A stretch of DNA of 64,000 bases from Chionoecetes opilio. Lineage: Eukaryota > Arthropoda > Malacostraca > Decapoda > Majidae. The notes under the pieces are model-generated. The model worked only from the letters and a program-made list of their open reading frames with translations, had not been told where the DNA came from and ran no database searches. The number at the start of each line of letters is the position of its first letter. The stretch's first letter is position 1. Made by a program: the position numbers and the translations under genes. Shown one piece after another: positions 32,593 through 43,869 of this stretch. The DNA lies in the NCBI GenBank assembly GCA_016584305.1, contig JACEEZ010022966.1, positions 188,359 to 252,358 of the forward strand, read 5' to 3'.

Positions 32593-34397
32593 ATGGCTAC
32601 TAGTGTTAGTAAGAAGCGGAAGTACAGTGAAGAGTACATTAACTACGGATTTACATCAATCCTCGCTGATGGCATCGAGAAACCTCAGTGTGTACTGTGC
32701 TTCAAAGTGCTGGGGAACGATTCTATGAGGCCTAGTAAGTTGAAGCATCATTTGCTGACCATCCATCCACAGTATGCTGAGAAAGACCCCGATTACTTCA
32801 GGCGCCACGAAAGTAGTTTGGGAAAACAGAAACTGGATGCGACTGGTGCTTTCCAACAACAGACCTCAAGTGTAGTTGAGGCATCATACGAGGTTGCCCT
32901 CGAAATAGCGAAGCAAAAGAAGCCCCACACAATTGGTGAAACCTTAATCAAGCCATGTACTTTAAAGATGGTCAAGCGTGTTCTTGGAGATGCAAGTGAA
33001 CGTAAAATTCAACAAATTTCCTTGTCAAACGACACAGTGAAGCGGAGAAGTAATGAAATGTCAGATGACATAAAGGAAAAAGTGATACAGGAGATCAAAT
33101 CGTCTCCAACTGGTATGTTTGCAATGCAGCTGGATGAGTCAACGGATATGAGTTCTTGTGCACAGCTACTCGTGTTTGTTAGGTATGTTTTCTTGTGTGA
33201 TATCAAGGAAGAATATCTGTTATGTACACAGCTTGAGACCACCACAACAGCTAAAGATGTGATGGCTAAAGCTATCTTCTTTCTTCACAGCTAACAGGAT
33301 CCCCTGGGAAAATTGTTGTGGAGTCTGTACAGACGGGGCTCCAGCGATGCTGGGATCAAAATCAGGGTTCCAGAAGCGTGTCAAGGAAGTGGCTCCGAAT
33401 GCCAAGGGGGTTCATTGTATGATCCATCGTTTTGCACTGGCGTCGAAAACCCTCCCTGATGAACTTTGCAAGATCCTGGAGGCAGTGGTCAAATGCGTCA
33501 ACTTTGTAAAAGCTGGAGCTCTGAACTCTCGCCTTTTCCAGAACCTTTGTAGAGACATGGATTCGGAGCATGAAGCTCTCCTCTTTTACTCCAAAGTGCG
33601 CTGGCTTTCCAAGGGCAATGTTGTGAATCGAGTGTTTGAACTTCGGGGGAGCTTAAATTGTTCCTGGAAATGCAAGGGAAAGATGATCTGTTGAGTCACT
33701 TCAATGAGGTTTTGTGGGAGCCACGTCTTGCATATTTAGCAGATATATTTGAGCAGCTAAATAGGTTGAATCTGAAGCTACAGGGCAAGGAAAGAAATGT
33801 GTTTCACCTGATGGATTGTCTTCGTGGATTTCTTGCCAAGCTCCAGAATTGGCAAAGGAAAGTCGGTGCCGGGAATGTTGCCATGTTTGAAAACCTTTCA
33901 GCTGTCCTTGACGAGAATGAAGAAGATAATCTGCTTGACCCATTACTTAAAACTGAAATCACTCAGCATCTGAGATCCTTGGAAAGTAACTTAATAGGTA
34001 CTACTTCCCAGAATTCGAGGAGGAAGAAGGGAAGTTGGTAATGAATCCATTCTCTGGCACTCTTGATATTACTACCATTCCCAGTGATGTTCAGGAAGAG
34101 TTCCTTGATCTCAAACATGATTCTGCTGCCAAATATCTCTATGAAGAAAAATCTCTGAATGTATTCTGGTGTTCAATGCATCAGTCATATCCAAAAGTCA
34201 GTGAGATTGCACTTCGACTATTCCTGCCTTTTTCAACTACCTATTTATGTGAGTCTGGTTTCTCCACCCTTCTACAAATCAAGAATAAGAGCCGGAACCG
34301 ATTGGATGTGGACCCCGACATGAGATGTGCATTGTCAGTGACACAACCTCGGATTCGTCAACTGACTGAAAAGAAACAATATCAGCCTTCCCACTGA
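32593..34397 (+). pseudogene. hAT transposase (ZBED5/SCAND3-like), frameshifted
   Basis: The first 234 codons from ATG 32593 are open. They include a Lys-rich start (KKRKYSEEYINYGF), a BED-type zinc finger (C33, C36, H53, H58; CVLCFKVL...HHLLTIH) and the first catalytic-region motif (MQLDESTDMSS). The protein then continues in three other segments, 33347-33694 (TDGAPAMLGSKSGF, HCMIHRFALASKTLP), 33658-34041 and 34035-34397. The last carries the hAT dimerisation region (PFSTTYLCESGFSTLLQIKN, SRNRL). Three frame changes, near 33290, 33655 and 34035, break it. In living members this protein binds the terminal repeats and carries out cut-and-paste transposition in the nucleus. The coding strand matches the element's orientation. 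It cannot now make a full product, though the N-terminal BED part could still be translated. Confidence 0.93.
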
Positions 34398-34801
34398 TGT
34401 GTGATAAAATATGCAGAGATTAATTGAACCTTTTCCCAACCAGATTCAAATTTGCTAGTGTCCGCTAGTCTTTTGTAGGCAAGTGATGTAAGTTAAGCAT
34501 ATCACAGAAATCTATCAAATATAAGATAATTATGACTGTAAACTTTGTAATAAAGCAAGGGTGTTCTCTTCATCAACATTTTTTTAAATTTTTTTTTTTT
34601 TACCTTTTTTGGCGGGGTGGGATTTGGGAGAAAAATGAAGGGGAGCCACACGAATGTTGAGAATTCATGAAGGGGGGAATGGAGTGAAAAAGGTTGAGAA
34701 CCACTGTGCTAAGGCATCGCTCGACACGAGAGCACAGTCCTCTGGCGCATGCGCAGATTGGAAGGTAAACGCATTATCCTACTGGACGCCTCGTTATACT
34801 T

Positions 34802-35480
34802 GACACAGGACATGACACGCTTGACAAGGCCTAAAACACACCCAACCATAGCAGAATGACACGTACATTGCCTAAATACCGTATTGATAAACAGATAAAT
34901 ATGTATTGACAGCGGAGGGTTGAGTAGCCTTGGCCTGACACACACCGGCTTGACACCACACACTAAACTGTCCTTTCCTGGCATATGACTCATGTCACCA
35001 CAGCATGGATACTCACACCACTCATGCCTGGAGTCTTGTTCCTTTTTCGTGCAGGAGTCTGTGGGGCTGCCACGTACCCATCCTGATGGCCACAAGGTAC
35101 GTAACACAGCGGAGGTGATCACACAGGTACTCCGCCATGCTGTTGTGGCAGCTGGTCACTGGCACTGACTGCCACATACCATATACCACACACAACATTG
35201 CCCTGTATGGTGTGGTGGACCCTGTGCCCCCCCCCCCCAACACAACATGTACCTATACATAAAACATCAAGGTGTTTTTTCTGCCTTTTTTATCTTTTCT
35301 ATGCTTTGGAAGCCACTATTTGCCACCACCACGGGAGGTTTCTGACACCACTGGCCTGGTGCCCTGGTGACCTCACGGCATATTTCTGCCACACCGGACC
35401 AAACGTTTAATCATACTGTGACAACTCGCATAAGAGGTCATGTGTTGTGTGCGGTTAGAGAGAGAGAAAGATTGCGTATT
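34802..35480. other. No gene recognised; CA-rich words
   Basis: Contains many short 'acacac' and 'gacac' words, a C-homopolymer at about 35228-35240, and an 'agagagagaaag' stretch near 35456-35470. No coherent frame. Confidence 0.45.
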
Positions 35481-35539
35481 CTTCCTTCAGGTGTCGTCTG
35501 TTTTACAAGTTCCCTTGAGGCTCCGGTGCGGGTCACAAA

Positions 35540-36268
<729 letters not shown>

Positions 36269-36371
36269 TAAATGCCTAGAGTTAGAAAACATGTGATAGC
36301 ATTGTGGGGGTGGCAGCTTTATATGAGTTATCTCCCTTTTTCCAAAATGGCCGCCAAAATACACCCAATAA

Positions 36372-37865
36372 TTATGAAATTTTTAAATTTCGTTTATACT
36401 GCCCACGTGTAACAGCGTATATCATGTCCTGGCTAAATGACTCGACAAGAATAGCAGTCCTTTGGGATTTATTCGTAGTACTAGTTGTATCTCCAGTGAG
36501 GAGCCCGACCAGAAATCGCTGTAACTCATTTGGTATGGCGATATGAGTAGCTACATCAGACGGATGATATGGCCACGGGGTGAAAATCATGTCCTTCTTG
36601 ATGGCCGTTCGGATATGTGACGAAGTCTGATCTATGATCTTGTTGATATCTGTAGACTTTGCCTTCCAAAGCTTGAGCTCCCTATGTAGATTTTTATTTT
36701 CCAAGACAACATCCTTTAATGAGACACAGCATGGAACCATCAACAACTTTCCCTTGTCGTCGGAAAATATTTCTACTGCACCTCCAAGCTCGGATTTCAG
36801 TCTTCTGTGCATATTCTTCTTTGTTGAATCCTTCAGAAGATTAACTCCACCAGACAACATTAATGATTCCAATTTTGTGGTCAAGGAGGTGACTGGTATA
36901 ATCCTCTTGTTGGGGATAATATCTTCTCTGATGTATTCGAAAAGTTCTTGGTAAGCTTCTCCTTCAACCTTGTGATACAGTATAAATTCATCTGTTACTT
37001 TCTCTTCTTCATTCTCATTGCTGTCCTCTTTGTTCCTAGTGTAATTCCTATAGCATGAAGCGTGGTAGTGTGCCTCTGCGGCAACAATGTCTCTACTGGT
37101 TAGTGCTATCATCCTGCCGTCTGCATTTCTGACGGCACTCTCTCTTAGTGTTTGATCTACTCTCAGTTGTGAAGCTAGCGTAAGTGTTTCACGTGTATTG
37201 GAGTGCTTTTTGAACTTGACCTTGCTACAGAATACGCAGATCGGAGCATAAACTCTTGATTCATGTGTTGATGTTCTGGAAGACTTTTTTGGAGGACAGT
37301 CACTACTACCAGATAGATCACTACTACATTCACCTGCTTTACTTTTCAGAGTTTCCAAGTCTCTTTTCATGGTGAACATGCTTCTACTTTTTCGATGATA
37401 GAATATAATTGGAACTTCTTTGTCCTGAAGCGTTTTTGAAACGTCTAGAATGGGGACATGGTTCCTGACTTTGGCGGCTTCAAGTAAGGTTAACCAGGAG
37501 GCATGGCTTTGAGGACTGACAAAATGTTCATCTCCGTCGGATACTGCCTGGTGTATGATGCACAGTTTCTTGGCGGGTGCCTGTGGCGTTTCCATGTTAA
37601 CGGACATTCCAGGCCTCCTACGTTGAAGTTCCACAGCTACCACGACACCGGATTCTGGTCCCGGATTCTTCTCTACATCACCAGCCTTCAACAATAGCTT
37701 CGAGAGGTAGTCGGCTGCTACTCTACCTCTCCACTCCAAAAACCCGACTTTCTCTGAACGCACGACCTGCGGCCGGCTGGTCTTCCGGCAGTGGTGGTCT
37801 CCTCGAGGGTCTCCAACGTCGCCAGTCGATCGTCCGGTCCGTCTCTCGCCGATGAAATACGACAC
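36372..37865 (-). CDS. Transposon-encoded protein with an N-terminal 2A (ribosome-skipping) motif
   Basis: A 497-codon open frame. It opens immediately after a pyrimidine-rich 'ttcttttttag' run (37866 on), so its first visible codons (GTG TCG TAT) probably follow a splice acceptor; an ATG in the right-hand inverted repeat (near 38005) may supply the start. Residues 62-70 are GDVEKNPGP, preceded by LSKLLLKA, a full match to the 2A consensus D(V/I)ExNPGP. In known 2A peptides the ribosome skips the final Gly-Pro bond, releasing a short leader (~69 residues here) from the downstream protein. That part has a putative zinc-binding set (C210, C213, H266/H268, C271; CVFCSK...HYHASCYRNYT), an acidic stretch (280-292) and SFSQDMIYAVTRG near the C-terminus. 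I recognise this as a multicopy uncharacterised protein of invertebrate transposons, but no catalytic core is identifiable. It probably ends early through internal deletion. Confidence 0.75.
   Translation of the reverse strand: MSYFIGERRTGRSTGDVGDPRGDHHCRKTSRPQVVRSEKVGFLEWRGRVAADYLSKLLLKAGDVEKNPGPESGVVVAVELQRRRPGMSVNMETPQAPAKKLCIIHQAVSDGDEHFVSPQSHASWLTLLEAAKVRNHVPILDVSKTLQDKEVPIIFYHRKSRSMFTMKRDLETLKSKAGECSSDLSGSSDCPPKKSSRTSTHESRVYAPICVFCSKVKFKKHSNTRETLTLASQLRVDQTLRESAVRNADGRMIALTSRDIVAAEAHYHASCYRNYTRNKEDSNENEEEKVTDEFILYHKVEGEAYQELFEYIREDIIPNKRIIPVTSLTTKLESLMLSGGVNLLKDSTKKNMHRRLKSELGGAVEIFSDDKGKLLMVPCCVSLKDVVLENKNLHRELKLWKAKSTDINKIIDQTSSHIRTAIKKDMIFTPWPYHPSDVATHIAIPNELQRFLVGLLTGDTTSTTNKSQRTAILVESFSQDMIYAVTRGQYKRNLKIS
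37656..37682 (-). promoter_or_regulatory. 2A-like translational recoding site
   Basis: Codons 62-70 of the 36372-37865 frame spell GDVEKNPGP, with Leu/Lys-rich codons immediately upstream as in functional 2A peptides. Expected effect: a ribosomal skip between G69 and P70. Confidence 0.8.
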
Positions 37866-38462
37866 CTAAAAAAGAATTTTTTTTTTTAATTATAGTATGT
37901 ATATTTATATAATTATATAATATACAGTTTGGAAAAGGGGGATAACTCCCATAAAGCTGCCACTGCCACAATGCTATCACATGTTTTCTAACTCTAGGCA
38001 TTTATACCTTCCCAAAAAACACTATTAGCATTCTCGCCCTAATTTGATACCGACCAACCCCCCAGGCTGATCGCCTATGAGTAGTCTTGAGCGTGGGCGT
38101 GAGCGTTGTGGTTTAAACTGGGTATGAAAACCCGCTCGACGCCTCGATAACACCAACACACCGCCTCCGCCCTACACCACCCCGGCCTGATCACGGCCTG
38201 GCCACTTCGACTAACAAGACATTCCAGTATTAAAAAAACATAAAAACCGCTGTAGGGGTTTAAAACCCGTGCGAGATAGAGACTTGACTTAGTAGCCCCA
38301 ATTTGTTGGGCCGTGATCGACTTGGGGGGATGGAAGAGTTTTTCTTCTTTTTATCAACATAACACAACATGGCCGCAGGCCCCCATTGGGCCGCAGGCCC
38401 ACATCCCTCCGCAGGAGCTAGGAGAGAGGTGCCCCGAGGCACCCTTTCCCGGGTGGGCAAGA

Positions 38463-38582
38463 AAGGGGGGGAGGGAGGGAAGGAAAGAAGAAAAGAGGGA
38501 GAGAGGGAAGGAAGGAAAGAGAGGAGGGAGAGAGGGAAGGAAGGAAAGAAAGGAGGGAGGGAGGGAAGGAGGGAGAGAGGGA
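38463..38582. repeat. (GGGA/GGAA)n purine tract
   Basis: A purine run of GGGA, GGAA and AGAG units. The Gly/Glu/Arg-rich frames over it are artefacts. Confidence 0.95.
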
Positions 38583-39240
38583 ATCTTAATTCTGAGTATT
38601 TTGAACCTTATTTCCCTTGGCGCAATTGAATAATATTGGCATTGCATGTAGTACTGAAAATCCAGTCATTTCAGCCAGAAACGGTTAAGTTAGGTTAAAT
38701 CAGATTAAGTTAGGTTTGGTTAGAGGTGGAGTTTGGTCTAGTAACAGGTGATAAAAAATAAAAATAAATCAATACTACGGCAGTGCAAAGCAGAGCAAGG
38801 TTTGCGGGGCGGGCCGTGAGGGGCGGGGTTGAAAACCCCGACACCTGTAAACACAAATTAATTTCCGACAAAAACGAGTGTCAGATTCATTCAATACACA
38901 TCAAAACGATTCAGAAAAATTAAGTTTTGGTCTCGAAATCGGTGAAAGCCCACTACCGAAATTTGGTATTTTTCTAGTGCTTGCCCATACTCCCCTCTCT
39001 CCCCCAAAACAAGCTTGGGAACCTGGGGGAATGCGGGTATTTGGCTGGGGTACAAAATATGCGTCGCAACCACATAGTTTTTGAGTTAGGGGTGTTGAAA
39101 AAATTCCCTAGAATCGATCTAGGGAAAATGGATAGGATTTCTTCTATGTCTAGAGACGTGTGGACCTGACGATCCTCACAAACAGAATGAGGACTGGAGT
39201 GTCGAGAGGGAGGGAGAATAAAAAATAACCAGGCGGGTTG
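38583..39240. other. No gene; decayed repeat pieces
   Basis: A TTAGG-like patch at about 38685-38725. A segment at 38985-39060 ('cccccaaaacaagc...gggaacctgggggaatgcgggt') resembles the terminal block of the TIR/TTAGG element (40225-40285), so an old copy of that family may lie here. No coding frame. Confidence 0.5.
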
Positions 39241-39400
39241 TTTAGGAGGGCAAGAAAGGAGGGAGGGAGGGAAGGAAGGAAAGAAAGGAGGGAGGGAGGG
39301 AAGGAGGGAGAGAGGGAAGGAGGGAAAGGAGGGAGGGAAGGAGGGAAAGAAGAAGGGAGGGAGAGAGAGAGGGAAGGAAGGAAAGAAGGAGGGAGGATAG
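39241..39400. repeat. (GGGA/GGAA)n purine tract
   Basis: A second purine tract of the same kind as 38463-38582. Both follow a related 'gggcaagaaagg' phrase, which suggests a shared origin. Confidence 0.95.
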
Positions 39401-39518
39401 CAGGGACGGAAGATAATGGAAAGAGTGAATTTTTAGTTAAAATGATCTCATAAACCTGTGATTAATTACGCTAATGAACCGTGATTGGCACACACACACA
39501 CACACACACACACACTGC

Positions 39519-39772
39519 CTAAACGGTTCGGTGGGTTAGAGCGTCCGGCACCATTCTGTCGTCCGTCGTTCGATTCCCGGTCCCGCTCGTTCCCGGGGAT
39601 TTTTCCACTGACAAATTCTGGCGGTTACTGTCCACCTTGAGCAAGGGGATGGGTGTGTGTGAGGTCCCAGCATTACTCAAAGATCGGTAATCATGAGCTC
39701 CAAGCTTGCACCGGGAGGGTGAAACTGCCGATCGCGAGTCCCGCTCGCGTGAACAAGGCCATGAATGAATGA
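39519..39772 (+). mobile_element. tRNA-derived SINE
   Basis: The 5' head has an RNA polymerase III box A (TGGGTTAGAGCG, 39532-39543) and, about 25 bases further on, a perfect box B (GTTCGATTCC, 39568-39577), as in a tRNA gene. It does not continue into a closed tRNA acceptor stem. Instead it runs into ~180 bp of unrelated body and ends in a short (GAAT)n tail (39762-39772). CA repeats flank both ends. This is the standard layout of a tRNA-derived SINE, transcribed from its internal promoter and mobilised by a LINE. Confidence 0.82.
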
Positions 39773-40015
39773 CACACACACACACACACAGGTCATTAGT
39801 AATAGCTGTCCATGATGACAACATTTAATGGTTGAGAAAATAAGCACTTTAATAGTTCTTCTGTCGACCTTCTATCCTAACGTTACATTTAATACCAATT
39901 ACCATTAAGCTATAGGACATTGAATTATTCAATGGATGATGATGATAATAACACTAATAAGGCAAACTGGTCTATAAAAGTATATTTCATAATAGGTTAC
40001 ATGATAAACCCTAAT

Positions 40016-40017
<2 letters not shown>

Positions 40018-40082
<65 letters not shown>
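40018..40082. repeat. (GA)n microsatellite
   Basis: A pure GA run of about 32 units. Confidence 0.98.
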
Positions 40083-40086
<4 letters not shown>

Positions 40087-40180
40087 CCATGTTGACATAT
40101 TCATTCTATCAAAATTATTTTGTTATACAGCACAATTACTTATGAAGACGACACTATTATTTTGGTGCAGCTCATGTATT

Positions 40181-40668
40181 GGTAAAACTTTGGAAGAAGT
40201 CCTTCACCCCTATCTTTTCTTTCTTCCCCCTATAGCCAACAAGCCTGGGGAACTGGCGGGAATACGGGGTTTTTGGGTGGGGGAAGCAATTATAAGTGAT
40301 TTATGGCTCCCAAAAAAATCATCAAAGTCACTATATGTAAAAATCTAACCTAACCTAACCTTAACCACAAAGTATACCTAACCTAACCTTAACCACAAAG
40401 TATACCTAACCTAACCTAACCTTAACCACAAAGTATACCTAACCTATCCTAACCTAACCTTAACCACAAAGTATACCTAACCTAACCTAACCTAACCTAA
40501 CTGGACTTAGAATTTTTTGAGGCACCTCATATTTCATAGCGGCCGTGTGGGTTAACCAAGGCTGAGCGCACGCTGGAACCTTTACAGATGTGAAGTACAA
40601 TAAGCATACAATACAGTGCGGTAGTTCATTTCAGTCAAAGCCGGAAGGATGAGTTCCAAAGTATTTCC
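40181..40668 (+). mobile_element. TIR element carrying a TTAGG-type minisatellite (copy 2, inverted)
   Basis: Left end GGTAAAACTTTGGAAGAAGT and right end (reverse complement) GGAAATACTTTGGAACTCAT: 22-bp imperfect inverted repeats. Terminal blocks 40181-40345 and 40503-40668 are reverse complements of those in 20961-22029. The internal satellite is short (40346-40503, about five units of 'ctaacctaaccttaaccacaaagtatac'). Confidence 0.78.
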
Positions 40669-41096
40669 AAAGTAACTAACCTAACCTCACTCTAACCCCT
40701 TAAAAGTAACTAACCTAACCTTACTATAACCCCTTAAAAGTAACTAACCTAACTTCACTATAGCCCCTTAAAAGTAACTAACCTAACCTTACTATAACCC
40801 CTTAAAAGTAACTCACCTAACCTAACTATAGCCCCTTATAAGTATCTAACCTAACCTCACTATAACCCCTTAAAAGTAACTAACCTAACCTCACTATAAC
40901 CCCCTAAAAGTAACTAACCTAACCTTACTATAACCCCCTAAAAGTAACTAACCTAACCTTACTATAACCCCTACAAGTTGCTAACCTAACCTTACTATAA
41001 CCCCTACAAGTTGCTAACCTAACCTTACTATAACCCCTACAAGTTGCTAACCTAACCTTACTATAACCCCTACAAGTTGCTAACCTAACCTTAGTT
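40669..41096. repeat. 33-bp CCTAA-containing minisatellite
   Basis: About 13 units with core 'ctaacctaaccttactataacccc'. The first eight or nine have 'ttaaaagtaa' as linker and the last four have 'tacaagttg', so two subtypes occur in blocks. The array starts exactly at the right end of the TIR element. Confidence 0.95.
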
Positions 41097-41889
41097 GTGA
41101 TACGACTTGAGAAAGTAAAGGGAATACAAAAAATGAAAAAAAAGTCTTGCAATCTGGGGAAAAATCGCTAGCCATCTAAGGAAAATCCCCAGAAAAATTA
41201 TCACCCAACATTTAAAGCCTCAATGTACCCTAGCATTATAATCACATCATTAAACACTTTATATATGAGTAAATAGTCCTTTCAAATTACCTTCAAAGTT
41301 GAGATACACCGTGACGGCTGGCATATGGCGCCGATGTTAGGCTACTTGATAGGGTGATTTGTATAATTACGTATTAAGTGGTAGTTATCGACAACTATTT
41401 TCTACTGATTTTCTATTAAAGTCCAATGTGGCAGGTTTAACAAGTGCAATAACCTTTCGTTTGCAAAATGAGTTTGTGGCGCAGACACAAATAAAAGTTC
41501 CTTTGGTTTCTCGTTATTACACTCCTAATAAAAGTCCACCATCACCATGGAGTCACCATCACCACAACCTTCTGTGCCTGTGACCCCCAGTGAGTGAAGT
41601 AAACCGGGGTTAACGGTTGAACCCTCCGCCAATGCATGACGTCACTCGTGGCAATACTCGCTGAGTATTTATTAGAAACATCAATATATTCCCCTATATG
41701 ATTATTATGCAATATATATGCTTAAATATATCAGAAAGGTTGATGTGGTACGAATTTAAGAGCATTTCATATCCATATATGCAATAATTCATGCAAACTA
41801 CGTGTTCCTTACACAGGGACTACTTATCCAACTGTAGTCAAGGGTGTACTGGAGCTCAGTCTAGCTAGGAAGCGCTCGGGACTGGATCT
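41097..41889. other. No gene recognised
   Basis: AT-rich unique-looking sequence with a small 'caccatcaccat' patch near 41538-41565. No coherent frame or repeat boundary apart from the TIR-element block starting at 41890. Confidence 0.5.
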
Positions 41890-42059
41890 GACTGGACTGA
41901 GAATTTTTTGAGGCACCTCATATTTCATAGCGGCCGTGTGGGTTAACCAAGGCCGAGCGCACGCTGGAACCTTTACAGATGTGAAGTGCAATAAGCATAC
42001 AATACAGTGCGGTAGTTCATTTCAGTCAAAGCCGGAAGGATGAGTTCCAAAGTATTTCC
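41890..42059 (+). mobile_element. Solo terminal block of the TIR/TTAGG element (copy 3)
   Basis: Near-identical to 40500-40668, beginning 'actggactgagaattttttg' and ending 'gagttccaaagtatttcc'. The other end and the satellite are missing, except for a few CCTAA words just to the right. Confidence 0.8.
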
Positions 42060-43869
42060 CACTAACCTAACCTGGCCATTGATTACGTAACCTAACCTCA
42101 CTGGGGGGTTTCGCCCCCCCAGCCCCCTTGTGTTGTTGTTGGTGTGGTGTGGCTGTTGTGGGGGTTAGAAACACTGCTTTGGATGACAACCACACGTTCA
42201 GGTGACTTCACAACCACCCAGCGTGTTGTGGCGGTCACTGCACACACACCGAATTGTGCTGGCCAATAACGAAATAATACCGTCATTTTATCGCTTACGA
42301 ACATCAACAAAAACATCATTATTGCCTCATACAAAATCTAGAATACAGATATCTCCATCTGTGCCTCCATGCCCTCCCTCACGTGTACGTGCCATGTACC
42401 ATACAACCAATGACAGGAAAACCAGGTCAACAATAGAATAAACTGCCGTCGCGAAGATTCTCAAACACAACAGCTGGAAAATAAAAAAATAAAAAATGTC
42501 CAAGCTAAAACGCCCTTCCTTAAACAATACATAAGGAAATAAACAATAATAAGAGGAAAGGATTTAACACTATATCTGTGTGTTCAAAACCTTCAAACAT
42601 TTCAGAAAACCGTATTTATTCTTCTATCATTCCTGCCTGCTTGCCTGCCTGCCTGCCTCGACCAATACCCCAGCCAACACCTCCTCTCACATAACCCTTA
42701 TTTGCACCTCTCCTGCTTACTGTCACACCTCGATATTTGGTCTACATATAAATAAAAGGTTTGTGGTGATGCTGGCACTCACCATTAGGCCTGGGGAAGG
42801 TGGTGAGCGGCTGTAGGGACGCGTAAATAAGAACAGCTTGGGTCTCAGTTCTGCACTCAACAGCTGACGGACTGAATGGAATGCCTGACTTTCACGCGTC
42901 TGAATCCGTATATTTAAGTTACAATCTCATGTATTTTCTGTATTTTCCCGTTGTATTCTGGTTTATTTATTTTAACATGGTGATTTAATGTTTTTCTAGG
43001 TTACAATCACATGAATTGTACTCATTTTCCTTTGTATTTTTTGTCTATTCATATAAACATTGTGATTTAACATTCTTTGAAGTTACCATCTGTTGGAGTT
43101 TAAAGGAACATTTTATGTGTTGCGGGGACATCTCGTTGGAAGCGTGGAGTCTCCCGCCAGCGGGGCTCAGTCTTGGCCCCGCGTCTGTCTTGTAGTTGTC
43201 AACAATAAAGCTCTCAAGGATATCTCGGCTTTCATGACCCTGGGCCACACTCTTACACCATCTTATTATGTATTTCCATATTATTCCTCTGTGTTCTTGT
43301 CTACTTATATTAATATGGTAATCTGGCACTCTTTTTTAGCCTACATCTTTAAATTTAAAGACTAAAAAACAGACTATTTCATATAGTATTAAAACACTGG
43401 TAAAAATGCATGCGTTCGAACGTATCCTCTTCGCCTTTCCGCGCTTTTTGTGATTTTTAATGAACGTCGTGTTATTTCTTCACTTTCTGCGTATTTTAGA
43501 TGTACTGTGAGACCATGGTGATCTTAGGGATGGAATTAGGATATGAAAGTGACCTTAGCATATATTCTTAGGGAGTAGGCAGTCAGACAGCTGCCGCCAT
43601 GGTGAAATACTCCCGGGGAGGTACTTACGGGAGTTGAGGGGTGCTGCAGACTTATCATTGAAATCTCCGTGTCCTCTCTTCCATATCCCTTAGTGTCTCA
43701 GATACACAAGAGAGTAGCTGCAGCTGCACTCTAAAGACAATTCCTTTTACTACTCACATTACACTACATGCACTTACATCCCTACACTATCTTCACTCAA
43801 AATTTCATTATGGCGACCATTCACCCAGCCTGGAGTCCCTTACTGGGAGGGGACCATAAATATCCCCAG
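42060..43869. other. No gene recognised
   Basis: Holds a C-homopolymer patch (42100-42125), a TGCC microsatellite (about 42630-42658), a GC-rich island with 'aataaag' at 43120-43215, and leader-like sequence of the following LINE from about 43740 (an ATG context near 43809 may be part of its 5' region). Nothing else is supported. Confidence 0.45.

Larger units (their letters stand above)
30116..34706 (+). mobile_element. hAT DNA transposon, ~4.6 kb, with 8-bp target duplication
   Basis: The element starts CAGTGGTTCTCAACC and ends GGTTGAGAACCACTG, perfect 15-bp terminal inverted repeats. It is flanked by identical 8-bp TGCTAAGG (30108-30115 and 34707-34714). CA(G)...TG ends with an 8-bp duplication define the hAT superfamily. 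It contains a broken BED/hAT transposase (32593-34397) and a younger RTE LINE (about 30860-32405). The perfect duplication suggests a fairly recent insertion even though the transposase is frameshifted. Confidence 0.95.
29678..34801. mobile_element. Foldback element split by a hAT insertion
   Basis: Left arm 29678-~29818 ('gtataacgag...gtccagtaggataatgcg...cagaggactgtgctctcg...gatgtacgatgtttcc') is matched in reverse by 30057-30115 joined to 34707-34801. The join is exactly the hAT insertion point. Removing the hAT and one target duplication restores a ~540 bp element with ~140-bp arms and a spacer that carries TTAGG-like words (29905-29955). Confidence 0.8.

Noticed and set aside
36372..37865. 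A bacterial-style GTG start for the 2A-containing frame
   Set aside because: The GTG follows a polypyrimidine-AG and looks like the first codon after a splice acceptor in a eukaryotic gene.
39519..39600. A functional tRNA gene
   Set aside because: Box A and B are present, but I cannot pair a full acceptor stem and the sequence continues as a SINE body with a (GAAT)n tail.
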